64,000 nt of DNA, from positions 1 to 64,000 of the forward strand of contig JAIQDT010005468.1 in the NCBI GenBank assembly GCA_021521415.1, given 5' to 3'. This DNA comes from Bidens hawaiensis (Eukaryota > Streptophyta > Magnoliopsida > Asterales > Asteraceae). The translations under genes were made by a program, and so were the position numbers. This document shows, in pieces, positions 49,390 through 60,470 of the stretch (its first letter is position 1; every line of letters begins with the position of its first letter). Under the pieces are notes generated by a model. It was not told where the DNA came from. It worked only from the letters and a program-made list of their open reading frames with translations, and ran no database searches.

Positions 49390-49767
49390 TAATTGACATA
49401 ACACTATCTGGTAACGCAAAACGCTAAACGCAAAACGCTAAACGCTAAGCGCTTTATTTGTTATGAACTGTGAACTCACCAACCTCGTGTTGACACTTTT
49501 AGTATGTTATTCTCAGGTAGCCGAGGCGGGCGCGCGGTATAGGATCATGCATTGGTTGAAAACGCTTTTGTTATGCAAACTATTTTAAAACTGTTATCAT
49601 TGGGTTTAAGTCGTCCTGCGTGACGCAACATTTGTTTTATGGTTTTTACGCTTCCGCATTTAATTACTTGTAAATGTTTTTGTGGTTTGAAAACTTTGTT
49701 TTATGGTTTGATTATAACTAATGAATCCGATCCTGTTAGTTCACACCCTCTGACGGTAAAACTCCGT
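49390..49767 (+). repeat. 3' LTR of Tekay-2, right part, terminally truncated
   Basis: It resumes TAATTGACATAACACTATC, includes an AACGCTAA array (49417-49455), and stops at AAACTCCGT. The expected last 23 bases (TAGTGGATTTTGAGG...TGTGACA) are missing, so no target duplication can be seen. Confidence 0.9.
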
Positions 49768-49837
49768 ATGTATTAATCTTTTAAAGTATTATACTTTCAT
49801 AAGATGTGTAGCTAAAAATATCTTTTGTTTTTATAGA

Positions 49838-51406
49838 TCCACTAATCTTTAGTGAAGATGTCTCTGAGAAGTTGCCTACACCAACTCCTCAAACTGAATA
49901 GCAACCATCTCCTTCTCCAGAGAAGAATGTGAAGGATAGGCCTCCGACTCCTCCTAGCAATATTAACACGGAGGATCCTCACCTTTGGTTGAGGTTGTCG
50001 TAGAAGAGAGAGTGTCAACCCCTCCGATTGATATTGCCATTGTGGAGGGAGCTAACGTCTAGTCTGAAACTGATACTCGCTTTGACTATCTTTTCCAGGC
50101 TGGGGGTGGTACTGGTGGTCGGCAGGACGATCCTGCTGTTAATGAGGAGGGTTACAGGACTGAGGAGTCTCCTCCTCAGCCTCCTCCCCAACAGCCTTTT
50201 TCAACCCCATCTCGCCTTAAACCTTCGGGTTCTCGTTACTACAGGGACACGGGCCTAGGTGACAAACATGAATTGTTTGTCCCTTCATGGGGTATTACTA
50301 ACGGGTCACGGTTTTCCCATCCTAGAACATGTATGGATTTCATTGAACACTGTATGCCACCCGCTGAGATGGCATATCAACGTGACCTTTCCCGCCATGA
50401 TCTTCACACGAATGTAGCTTATCATCTAGATAACGCGTTGGCCGGTAGCCAGGAGGTCTTAAGTGAATGGCGTACTCTTGGCGGGAAAGTGGGAGAAGCT
50501 CGGCGGGCCACTGATGCTACTAAGAAAGAAGCTAAGGAGCATCGCATTGCTGCCCAAACTGCTAAGTGGAAACAAGCCGACGCGGAGAATGCCTTTAAGA
50601 GTGAGCAAGATCATAACTCTGACGCTGCCCGCTGATGGAAAGAAGCCTGTGAAAGGCAAAATTCCATTCGTGAAGCTGATCAGGCAAAGGCTCAAAAGGA
50701 CTGGGATGATTTAGTCCGGACCCAAGAAGTAAACTCTGCTTTGGAAAATCAAGTGGCTCTTCAGGGTGCCCCGATCCATGATCTTGAAGCTGAGCTAAAA
50801 TTGCAGAAGGAGCGGGTCGATCTTAAGGACCAGAGTGCGGCTGAGATTCAAATTGGCTTATGACTCTCTCCTTCAAGCTCATGAGAAAGAAACCATGGAA
50901 TCCAAAGAACTCCAGATGCAAGTAGAACGTGCAGAACAGGACCGGCAGTGGTTCCTTACTCGTGGGGTTGATGCTGTAAGTTAAACTTTGACACTTGTTG
51001 TCTATTTCTTATTTTTCAATAATGAAAACTTATGTTTCTACCCCAACAGGTCGTCCGCCATGTCAAGGGAAGTAAGAAGCTTAATGACATTTTTGCCAAT
51101 CTGATGGATGCTTCCTCTTCACTTGGGCGTGTGGCGGGCTTTCATGAAGGGATGAATTATGCTCAGAGCAATCGTACATTTAAAGATCATCCGCTTCATG
51201 GTGTAAATGTTAAACAGGATCGTGCTAATCGAGTTAAAGAGCATGATACTTTGACCTTCCCTTTACAAGATATGCTCCCGGAATTTGCTTTCGCAGATGA
51301 CGGCTTGCAACTTTTGAAGATCTATCTTGGTGAAGAGTCTGAGGACGATTCTTCAGAAGATATTTCGTTAAAGGCTTCGGAAGACCCATCAACCTCGAAT
51401 CTTTAG
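49838..51406 (+). pseudogene. aORF1 3' exons: coiled-coil C-terminal half
   Basis: An acceptor (GTTTTTATAG) at 49837 opens an exon with Pro-rich sequence (PTPTPQTE, TEESPPQPPPQQPF). It continues with GDKHELFVPSWGITNGSRF and MDFIEHCMPPAEMAYQRDLS, then a long Lys/Glu/Ala coiled coil (DATKKEAKEHRIAAQTAKWK). After a short intron (GTAAGTTAAAC...CCAACAG, ending 51049) the last exon reads VVRHVKGSKKLNDIFANLMD and ends NL at the stop 51404-51406. It is homologous to the aORF2 C-terminus (AIPRVIADVRASDELGNSV). Stops (TAG near 49900, TGA near 50633) and frameshifts near 49983 and 50862 disable it. Confidence 0.72.
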
Positions 51407-51680
51407 GATAGGCCAGATGTTTATAACTTGTAATTTTTCTTTCTCTTTTTGTAATTATTTGTTAAATAATTAATGAGAAAAAACTCCTTAACCTTTGTGA
51501 ACATTCAACTGTGGAGAAAATATCACTAAAAGATATTTTTGAGATTTACAACTTTTTTGAAATATTTAAAAGTTTGGATAACTATGATGACTTGGCAGAG
51601 AGAGAAACTCCTTGAGGACAACTGACAAGACGTGGAGAACGCCATTGACAGCCTTTTCACATTATCTTGAATTTACCGCC
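51407..51680. other. aORF1/aORF2 intergenic DNA
   Basis: This is AT-rich sequence after the aORF1 stop, with a likely 3' UTR (poly-A-like AATAATTAATGAG near 51465), then upstream DNA of aORF2. No LTR or other element boundary is visible, which supports the two genes belonging to one element. Confidence 0.5.
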
Positions 51681-51763
51681 TGACGTGTCAACCATCTGGC
51701 GGTTCTCGGTTTCTCTCTCCTCTGTCACTTTATGGATCACATTAATTGCGATTAGTATAAATA
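51681..51763 (+). promoter_or_regulatory. Promoter of antisense gene aORF2
   Basis: TGACGTGTCA at 51681 is followed by TTTCTCTCTCC (51710), TTAATTGCGAT and TATAAATA at 51756-51763. The start codon is 125 bp downstream. Order and spacing match the aORF1 promoter. Confidence 0.65.
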
Positions 51764-51887
51764 TAACCCTTGTGATTTTCATTTAATCTTTATCACTTTC
51801 AAATTTCTCTCAAACGCTTTAGACTTTCCAACCTTCTCTGATATTTTTTCCCCTTTTCCGAGATTTCTTCATCTTTCTGTTATTCAA

Positions 51888-54588
51888 ATGGCTAAAGAAA
51901 AGAAAAGTACCCCTACCATCGACGAGGTTGTCGTCTGCCTTAAAGAAGAAGATTATAATGATGTTGTCAACATATACGGATTAACGACGAAGTGGGAACC
52001 GGAACGTCCTGCTAGTGGTTCTATTGCTACGAGTCCACCTCCGAAAAAATGGCTGTATATATAGACCACTTTACAACAGGGAACTTCCGGATTCCGGTGA
52101 CCAAGTTTGTCGAATCGATCTTGACGACTTATGGGATCCATCTCTCCCAGATCCATCCTTTTGGGATGTTGAGGATTCGGCATTTTGAGTTCTGTTGCCA
52201 ATCTCGCAACCTTGAACCGACTGTTGGCATGTTTTCCGTGTTTTATAAGATGACCTTTCGTGATGGATGGTACAGTTTTGCATCCATCGAAAAGAGGACC
52301 ATCGGTACGGAGTGGCTTCGTAGTCTTCATGGCTGGAAACCAAAATTCTTCTGGATCCGAGAAGACGTCATTCCTTTCAGGATGACGAAACGTAAGTTGG
52401 ATGCCCCCATGCCCGTGGTTCTTGCCAGTGCTCATGAGGGTCAGGCGTGGTATAAAACGCTAATTTCCATGCCAACTCCTCTACGCCCAATTCATGAAGG
52501 GGCGATGGTAAGCGCCAAGATGAGCCGTCTATGGCCATTCCCCAAGTTAGAACCGTACTACAAAATGACCAACAAGAGTAAGCTTCGTGTTATATCTCTC
52601 TCTTTTTTTTTATAAACGCCTAATTTCTGACTTATTTTATTGTTTGTACAGGTGAGGGTTCCGCCTTCAGCACGTTGTTGGATCATGAAGGGGGGATGAT
52701 GGTGCGCCGTCCTATCGATAAAAGGGATGCACCCTTTCTTGAGCGCACCAGTTCTAACTTTGTGTTTCCCATAACGTTTCGTTTGGAACCCAAAGTTTTC
52801 GAAGTGATGTATGCCAAAGGTGAGACATACGTTAAAGATTGCATCCAAAAAGGTGAGGTCATTTTGAAACCCCGACCTGTGACTGCCGTTACTTCTAGCA
52901 GAGTGATCGTACTCTTTTCGTCTAGCGAGGAGTCATCACTTTGTGAAGAAGTTTATTCAACTGATGCTTATAGAGCTGTGTGTTCAACTGCAGGTCTTCC
53001 CCGTTAACGAGCCGCTGCTAGCCAGGCGGCGGGTCAAGATGACGTTGATACTGCTGCGGACGTTAAGGGTCCGGAAACTGATGATGTTACCGCTGAGGGT
53101 ACACGTCCGGTCATTCACGCGGGTACTTCTAAGGTGGCGGGCAAGCGTAAGGTTAACCCGGTAAAGATTGTCTTAAAGAAGAAAAAATCCAAAAAGACAA
53201 ATCCTGCCGCCTTGGAAGCGCGTTTGGAGCAACTTGATGCTGAAGACCCTTCGTTAGGTATGCAAAACGTTTCTTTACTTTGTTATCTTATTTGGATTGG
53301 AGTATTCCTAACCCTCCATTAATGGTTTTCAGTGAACCTGGATAACCTTTCCGAAGGTATTTCTGGTTTGAAAGACTCACCTCTTCATCCGCCACCACCG
53401 CCTCATAACACTGCCAAGGACCTGGTCATTGTGGCGGATGATTCTCCCTTGAAGGACAAGGGGTTCGACACAACTGATCATGCCAAGGTGTCACCCTCTT
53501 ATAATGTTTACCGTTTCAGGGATCAAGGGGGTGTAAGCACGTTCCCTTATGCTCCCCAAACTTCTCTGGCTCCTGAAGAGGAAGACCCTACCCCGCATCA
53601 ACCTAATTGGTCCTTACGTCGGGATTCGACATTACGTGGCGTGGACGTATGTTATGAATTTATGCTGGAGAGTCTTCTGCACGGTGAAAAGGAGGGACGT
53701 CGTCTCAGTATTCGCCAGGAATTGCTGAACTCTCACTCTTACTATGTGGCAAATTCTATTTCCACTACCCACGAAATAACCAGAGACTGGCTGGCGATGA
53801 ATGAGGAATGCGAGGAACTGGCGGCCTCTGCTTCCGATGCCAAAGAAGAAGCCCTTAGGGCTATCAACGAAGCTAGGGAAGCCAACCAGGCCCTGGAGGC
53901 GGAGAGGGTTGCTCGATCCGCTGCTGAGGAAGCGAAGGGTGTTCTCCAGAAACAGTTGGACGAACAAGCCAAATTAATGAATGAACAAGCCAAGTCGATG
54001 GAGACCCTTCAAGCTGAATCAGCTTCTAAGGACAAGCGTCTACTTGACCTTAATGCCAAGAACCGTGCGCAGGCCTTGGAATGCGCTGGTCATAAGTTGG
54101 AACTTGTCCAAGCCAAAGCGGATTGAAAATGGCTATTGTCGGAAGCCATCCCAAGGTATATATTTTATTCTTATCATAAATAATCTAAGTGTTTTAGAGT
54201 TACTCATGTATGATTTTTTCAACAGGTCATCGCCGATGTTCGGGCTAGTGATGAGCTTGGGAACAGCGTTGCTATCCTTCTGAAAGCTTCTAAACAAGCT
54301 GGTCGCCAACTAGGTTTCCAAGAAGGTTACCAGTTTGGCTCAACTTCCAAGCATCCGGAAGAGTATGTCTTAGCTGGTCAAGACACTGTTACCATCCTTA
54401 AGCAGAAATGAAAGGATTTCGATTCGTTGAAATTTTCTTTGACGGATCAGATAACCGAGCTTGCTGATAAGGAAGACAGCGTCCAGCAATTAAAAACTCT
54501 TCTTGATCTTGATGAAGAGGAAGAAGATGTAGAAGAGGTGGGAGATGCGGGAGGCAGGGATGCCGGGCATAATGACACCGTGCCATAA
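51888..54588 (+). pseudogene. aORF2: 'putative gypsy type transposon' (PF04195-like) gene, four exons, degenerate
   Basis: Exon 1 (51888 to 52575) encodes an acidic start (CLKEEDYNDVVNIYGL), then the PF04195-like domain (NFRIPVTKFVESILTTYGIH, LSQIHPFGMLRIRHFEF, EGAMVSAKMSRLWPF). Intron donor is GTAAGCTT, acceptor TTTGTACAG at 52651. Exon 2 ends at 53256 with a basic likely nuclear signal (GKRKVNPVKIVLKKKKSKK). Exon 3 (53334-54155) has a long coiled coil (EEALRAINEAREANQALEAE). Exon 4 starts at 54227 (VIADVRASDELGNSV) and ends in an acidic tail. Defects: one A lost from an A run near 52045 (PPK/MAVYID), TAA at 53005-53007, and TGA near 54124 and 54409. The function of this family is unknown; it is usually found inside Tat-type retroelements. 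Confidence 0.75.
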
Positions 54589-54879
54589 ATTTTTCTGTTT
54601 TTGTAGTTGATCTTCTTTTTGTTTATGTTGTCATCCCATTTGTGTAAATAAAAAAGGTTTGATTTTTCATCCGGTACATTTTGTTTATTTGTCATAATAT
54701 AAATGTGTATAGGATCTTCTTTGTATGCCAATAAAGGATTACAAGTCATAAGTGACTAAAAATAAAATTTCTATTAAAAAGGCATAAGCCGAATTACAAG
54801 AAATAAAAATACATAAGTTGTAAACATTTAACTAGGCACGCAGGCCAGAAAAGAAAAATAGACTATATGTAGCATTTCT
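54589..54879. other. Convergent 3' region between aORF2 and Tat pol
   Basis: AT-rich sequence lies between the tail of aORF2 (plus) and the end of pol (minus). AATAAA-like signals occur in both directions (for example TAAATAAAAAAGG near 54646). Transcripts of the two genes would converge or overlap here. Confidence 0.45.
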
Positions 54880-57800
54880 TTAGTTGGGCCCAATTCCAAG
54901 TTCTAGGGATCTCAGTCCTGTCCAACTTTTCTAGCTTGTAAGCACCTTTAGATAAAACTTTCTAAATTTTATAAGGTCCTTCCTAAGTTGGAGCCAACTT
55001 GCCCGGAGGCTTCATTATTGCGGAAGACAAAGTCTCCCGCATCGAATTCACATCCTTAAACCCGCGAGTTATAATATTTTTGCAACTGTCGTTTGTAATT
55101 ATGCTCGCGGATTGATGCTTGTTCTCTCCTTTCCTCGAGGAGGTCAAGGTTCATCCGGAGTTCATGATCATTATCCTCAATCATAAGAACTCTAGCGGAT
55201 GGGATACCAATCTCGGCATGAATCATGGCTTCTGTGCCATAGAACATGGGGCAATTCGTCCACCCATCCCGTTCGTTTCGTTCCTAATCTCATTTTGATT
55301 CCTTCTTAGATTGTACGATTGGTTCTTTCGACTTGACCATTCGCTTGCGGGTGGGCAACAGAGGTGAAGATTTGAGAAATGTGTAATTCTTTTAACCATT
55401 CTTGTAACTCACTGTCCGCGAATTGTGTTCCGTTGTCACTAACGAGCTCTAGGGGGAGGCCGAAACGACATATGATGAATTCCCACAAGAATTTTTTAAC
55501 ACTAAATGCTGTTATAGAAGCAACTGGTTTGGCCTCCACCCATTTTGTAAAGTAGTCGATGGCTACTGTTAAGAATTTGACCCGTCCAGGGGCTTCAGGG
55601 AAAGGTCCCATGATATTGATAGCCCATTTTTGGAATGGCCAAGCTGAAGTGACTGGAACTAACTCGTTCTTTGGTCGAAGCGTGTTAGGGGCATGTCGTT
55701 GACAAGAATCGCACTTTCTGATTTCATTCACAGCATCCAAGTGCATCCCTGGCCAATAGTATCCGGCATTCATTAATTTCGCCACGACCATTCGCGGGCC
55801 AGCGTGAAGACCACAAATGCCTTCGTGAACCTCACTGATTAGGTAGTTCGCGTCCTCGGCATCCACACATCGTAGTAATGGTCCGAGAAAGGAACGTCGG
55901 TACAAAATACCGTCAAGTATCTGATAGTTCAAGGCTTTGTGCTGTATCTTCCGGACCACTGCTTTTCCTTCCGGAAGTGCTCCGGATGACAAGTATGCTA
56001 TGATGGGTGTCATCCAGGATTCTATTCCCGTTTGGATCACTAAAACTTGATGCTGCGAAACAGACGGGCAGTCTAATATTTCGATGCGGATGTCTTTGGC
56101 AAAATGTTCGAAGTTTGTTGAAGCCAATTTACTGAGAGCATCCGTTGATTTGTTCTCGCTTCTCTTTATATGAATGACTTTGCAAGAAGAGAATTGGAGC
56201 ATCAGATCTTTCTCCTGTGGCACTTATGAATCCATGATATCATTTTTTGCTTCATATGTGCCATTGATCTGTCCCGCAATTAACATGGAATCTACCCTGG
56301 CTTCCAAATGTTTAACCCCAAGCTTTGTTGCTATCCGTAAGCCTGCCAAGAAAGCTTCATATTCTGCCTCGTTGTTGGTACTTTTGAAGTCCAACTTTAT
56401 GGCATATGTAAACTCATGGCCTTCGAGATTTAACTAGCCTGAGGCCTGGGCCACATCCCTCACTGCTTGAAGCTCCGTCCGTATATAAAGACCAAATTTG
56501 TCCTAATTACGGAGGTGCTTGGGGTTGTTGTTTGATCAAACATTCTTTTTCTTTGTGATGCGGGACTTCTATTACGAAGTCCACTAACACCTGTCCTTTA
56601 ATTGCTGGCCTAGGTTTATATTCTATGGCGTGTTCCCCTAGCTCTAAGGCCCATTTGGCCAATCGCCCAGACAATTCTGGTTTACTTAGAACGTTTTTGA
56701 GCTTGTATCTGGTTATGACATTAATGGAGTGCCCTTGAAAGTACCTGCAGAGGCGTCGGGCAACATAAACCAATGCCAAAACAAGTTTTTCAAGCATGGA
56801 GTATCTTGTCTCCGTGTCGGATAGCGTTCTGCTGACATAGTAGATCGGCGTTTGGACGTTTTTTCGATCCGTCAGAAGGACAGCTCCGATGGCAATGTCT
56901 GAAGCCGATAGGTATAACGTTAAAGGTTCTCCCGCTCGGGGTGCTGTTAACGTGGGCAATTCCATCAAACATTTTTTAACCTCCACAAAAGCTTGTTCTG
57001 CTTTGCATTCCATTTAAAATGTGCTTTCTTAAGGCAGTTTCTTAGTGTTGAGATAAAAGGATGAGATTTGGCTGCATGGTTTGCCAAGAAACGATTCAAA
57101 GCAACCAATCGACTATTGAGTGTTTGAACTTCCTTGAGGGAAGAAGGAGAAGGCATACGAGCTATAGCTTGAACTTTATCCGGATTAGCTTTGAAGCCCG
57201 CATCTGTGACAATCACTCCAAGAAACTTTCCTTCTTCCATTTCGAATGAGCATTTAGCCAGATTCAGTTTCATGTTAATACCTTTCAAGGTTTCGAAAGT
57301 CTCTTCAATATCTCTCAACATCTGGTCTTCCTCAACACTTTTGATTACGAGATCATCCATATACACTTCCAAATTCCGACCAATTTGATTTTTGAACACT
57401 ATGTCTATTAATCGTTGATATGTGGCTCCCGCATTCTTTAGTCCGAAAGGCATCATTTTGTAGCAAAAGGTGCCTTGATTAGTACGAAATGTTGTTTTGT
57501 CCTCATCGCCCGCTGCCATGCGGATCTGATGGTAGCCCTTGTAAGCATCCAGGAAGCATTTGAATTTGAATGGTGCCACAGCATCAACCTTGAGATCTAT
57601 TTCGGGTAAGGGATAACAATCTTTGGGACATGCTTTATTTAGATCTTTGAAATCAATACACATCCGCCATGACCCATTACTTTTGGGGACAAAAACTGGA
57701 TTAGCAACCCAGGTCTGATAACGAATTGGGCGGATGATTCCAGCTTGTAAGAGATCCTGGACTTGCTCGTTCATTGCTTTTGTTTGTTCTGGACCCATCT

Positions 57801-58515
57801 TACGTTGTTTCTGAACAATTGGCGTAAACAACGGGTTTACCCTTAATTTGTGTTCCGCAATGCTCCGCGGGACACCAGTCATATTCGCGGGTTGCAACGC
57901 GAAAACATCAATATTCTTTGATAATAACTGTTTCAAGAAGGTCCGTACTATCTCGGAAATAGGAGGTCCTTTTGTTACAGTTTGATCAGGAAATTTTTTG
58001 TTCAAAACCCATTTCTCTGGTTCAGTCTTCACAATTTGTTTTGGAATCTTGCTGGGTTTTGAGCTCTTGGTTGCAAAGCAGTGCCGATTAACATGAATTA
58101 TTGCTATGTCAGTACAAGTGGGAACTCCTACTGCACCGTGTGCTGTGGACGGATGAGCATTAAATTCGCCAATCGCTTCTCGTCCAAGAATAATGTCATG
58201 TTTTGATGTTGCTGGCAGAACCAGAAATTCGACCTTGTCGGTCCTAGAATGAATTCCGTTGCTTAAGGTGACTGGGAATGAAATTACACCTCGCGGATGC
58301 ATTATTTCCCCTCTGAACCCAGATACTGGAGCGTGGATGGGTTTTAATCTTTCCTTATCTTCTTCGTCAAGCTGTTCAAAACATTGTTCATACATAATGT
58401 CTGAAGTACTACTGGTATCGAAGAAGACGTATTGGGAACGGTAGTGTCCGAATAAGGCAGTGATGATCAAGGGGTTTTTGTTATTTGGACCCCCCTTGAT
58501 TCGAGGAACGATCAC
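54880..58515 (-). pseudogene. Tat pol: protease, RT, RNase H, second RNase H, integrase
   Basis: The frame from 58515 opens with protease (YVFFDTSSTSDIMYE, where an Asp-Thr-Gly/Ser motif is expected). It then has reverse transcriptase (WRMCIDFKDLNKACPKDCYP, MMPFGLKNAGATYQRLID, catalytic YMDD). RNase H follows at 56507-57013 (LTLYLSASDIAIGAVLL, IYYVSRTLSDTETRY). The second RNase H spans about 56510-56140 (LYTDGASSSEG, EFTYAIKLDFKSTNNEAEYE, RSENKSTDALSKLAS). Integrase is at 55306-56000 (CDSCQRHAP, VAIDYFTKWVEAKPV, LVSDNGTQF, AHPQANGQVERTNRTI), and its C-terminal part at 55056-55247 (GTEAMIHAEIGIPSARV, LDLLEERREQA). Frameshifts near 57010, 56440 and 55300 and a TAA near 56225 break it. Confidence 0.88.
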
Positions 58516-60406
58516 TGGCTCATTCTTCCATTCCTCATCATCAGACTCCTTCCTTTTTTCCCTGTATCGTACCCGCCTTGTATCATATGGACGTTTAAAT
58601 CTCTGACTTGCTTTTTACTTGGACCCTGGATATCCCGTGCGGGAGCTTTACCATTGTCAGGTTTCCCACCTTTTACCAGGTGTCCAAGTTTTCCAGACTT
58701 TACAGCTGGTTCAATTTCATTCTTTAATGTTCTGCACTCATTCGTATTATGACCATTGTCATCATGATACGAACAACGCTTTTTCGGGTCAAGGAATGAC
58801 CTTCTCATCAATGGCTGAGGTTTTCTAAAATTCACATTCTCCGTGGTGAGAATTTCGGCGGGAGTCTTTGAAAGAGGAGTCCAATTATTGGGGCCTCGGT
58901 TCGAGGGTCCCGCTCTGTTCTTGTTGCCTATGAGAGATCTTGCATCGAATGGTTTCGACACTTCCGCACTTGGTTGAAGCCTTGACCAGATAGGGCCTTT
59001 CGCATTTCTATTAGGTCTTGGAGTTTGAAACTCAACTTTAAATTTTTTCTTTGAGTTACCATTTCTCAACGTTTTCTCAGTGTTAGCATACACCTTGCTG
59101 CGGTCTTAAGATCATCCCATTCCTTGGGCATTCCATCTCTTCCGGTAAGTGTACGGACCAAATCGTCACATTTGACATTCTTGCTAAAGGCACCGCGAAG
59201 CATGTATTTACTAATTCCGCCAATGTTCAGGCTCTCGTCATTGAACCTGGTGATAAAATTTTCTATAGATACGTTATCGCGGCGAACGACGTCTAAAATT
59301 TCTGACTGGTCTCGCGTATGTTTCTTCTGCTGGCTGAAGTGTTGAAAAAATTTTTTCACCAGATCGTCCCAACTAGAAACCTCTCCGTCAGGTAACTTTT
59401 CAAACCATTCTCTTGCTGCCCCTGTTAGTGTTAATGCAAACATGTGACACCAATAGAGGAGCGTCCAACCATTATAAAATTCTGGAGATGATCACTTGGA
59501 TCAGTCATACCATTATATTTACCCACTGATGTAGGTATTTTAGCATTGACAGGAAAGGGTGATGTGGCAATACTTGCTATGAACTTTTATTTTTCGGCGA
59601 AAGCCGCGGGGCGATATGGTTTGGTAAAGTCTCGTTCAGAATTGCTATGGTACTCGGTGTGGCGGACTATGTCATGCGGACGACTACTTCTCGCCTGTGA
59701 GCTCATCCTACTATCCCCGGTATACATACTGTAATCTCTCGGGCGGTAAGATGAATCGTAACTATCAAACTCGTCCAAATAAGATGGTATCCGCATGTCT
59801 ATGCGAGGACGAGGGCACAGCCTCGGTAATTCGCCAAACTCTGGCTCCGCCTGTTGGCTGTAGCGAATCTGACTTCCTCTCACTATTGGTTGGAGGGGAA
59901 GGAGATCCCCTAGGGGATTCCTCATAATCCAAAGTGCGAGCGTGAAGTCGTTCGTTACGTTTTCTACGCTCGTATTCAGCCACCAAACTTTGTTGTTGCA
60001 CGTGGAGCCACTCTTCAGGAGTTAATGCTCCTCTGGATCTAGAATTACGTTGATGAGATCTCGCCGTATCAGAATCACCTGAATTATTTTCCTGATCCAA
60101 TTCTGGCCGTTTCCGGCGAGTCTCTTCCGTAATTCGTTTTTTATTACCCAAATTGGAACCTTCCGGTGCCAAGGCACGTCCCATGTTTGTGGGAGTGGGA
60201 CCGGTTGGTGCTATAACATTTTCTAGGGTAAAACCCCCAGGTGTTACCTCAGTGATTCGTGACCCCGGAACAGTGACACGTTCGAGAGCACGGCCACTTG
60301 GAGTCGTGATACGTGCAAAAAATCTAAGACCCGGAGGTGCTTCTGTGTTAGTTACACGTGAATCGGGTGCAGGAGTTCCCGTCGGCCCTTCAGGAAGTTT
60401 ACTCAT
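58512..60406 (-). pseudogene. Tat gag, frameshifted
   Basis: The start MSKLPEGPTGTPAPDSRVTN (60406) lies ~50 bp after the primer site. It leads into a Pro/Thr/Gly-rich region and an Arg/Glu-rich stretch. After a shift near 59830 the frame continues with FIASIATSPFPVNAKIPTSV and YNGMTDPSDHLQNF, then (59066-59443) the capsid-like core LTLTGAAREWFEKLPDGEVS, SWDDLVKKFFQHFSQQKKHT. The final part (58512-59093) includes the Tat-type zinc-binding segment CSYHDDNGHNTNECRTLKNE. The product would form the particle and bind RNA. At least three frameshifts prevent a single protein. Confidence 0.85.
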
Positions 60407-60455
60407 ATCTATCGATCCAAAAAACCAACGAAAACTATTGTTGTTCTAACACAAA

Positions 60456-60469
60456 ACACGGATGGCGCC
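60456..60469 (-). promoter_or_regulatory. Primer binding site of the Tat element
   Basis: The minus strand reads TGGCGCCATCCGTG, one base after the LTR end. It resembles tRNA-Lys-type sites (TGGCGCCCACCGTG) more than tRNA-Asp sites. The tRNA assignment is tentative. Confidence 0.65.
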
Positions 60470-60470
60470 A

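Larger units (their letters stand above)
27820..49767 (+). mobile_element. Tekay-2: Ty3/Gypsy chromovirus, host to Tekay-3
   Basis: It contains a complete 5' LTR, initiator-Met primer site, an extra ORF, gag, pol and the twin hairpins, followed by a 3' LTR interrupted by Tekay-3 at 38560-49384. The 3' LTR stops at CTCCGT (49767), 23 bp short of its normal end, and runs straight into aORF1 sequence. The LTRs differ at several sites (at least four in the first ~250 bp), so it is clearly older than Tekay-3. Reading frames are broken in many places. Confidence 0.92.

Noticed and set aside
51888..54588. aORF2 as an ordinary host gene
   Set aside because: It lies between Tat integrase and the matched 3' LTR, has a sister copy in the same interval, and belongs to a family found in retroelements. 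It is also full of stops.
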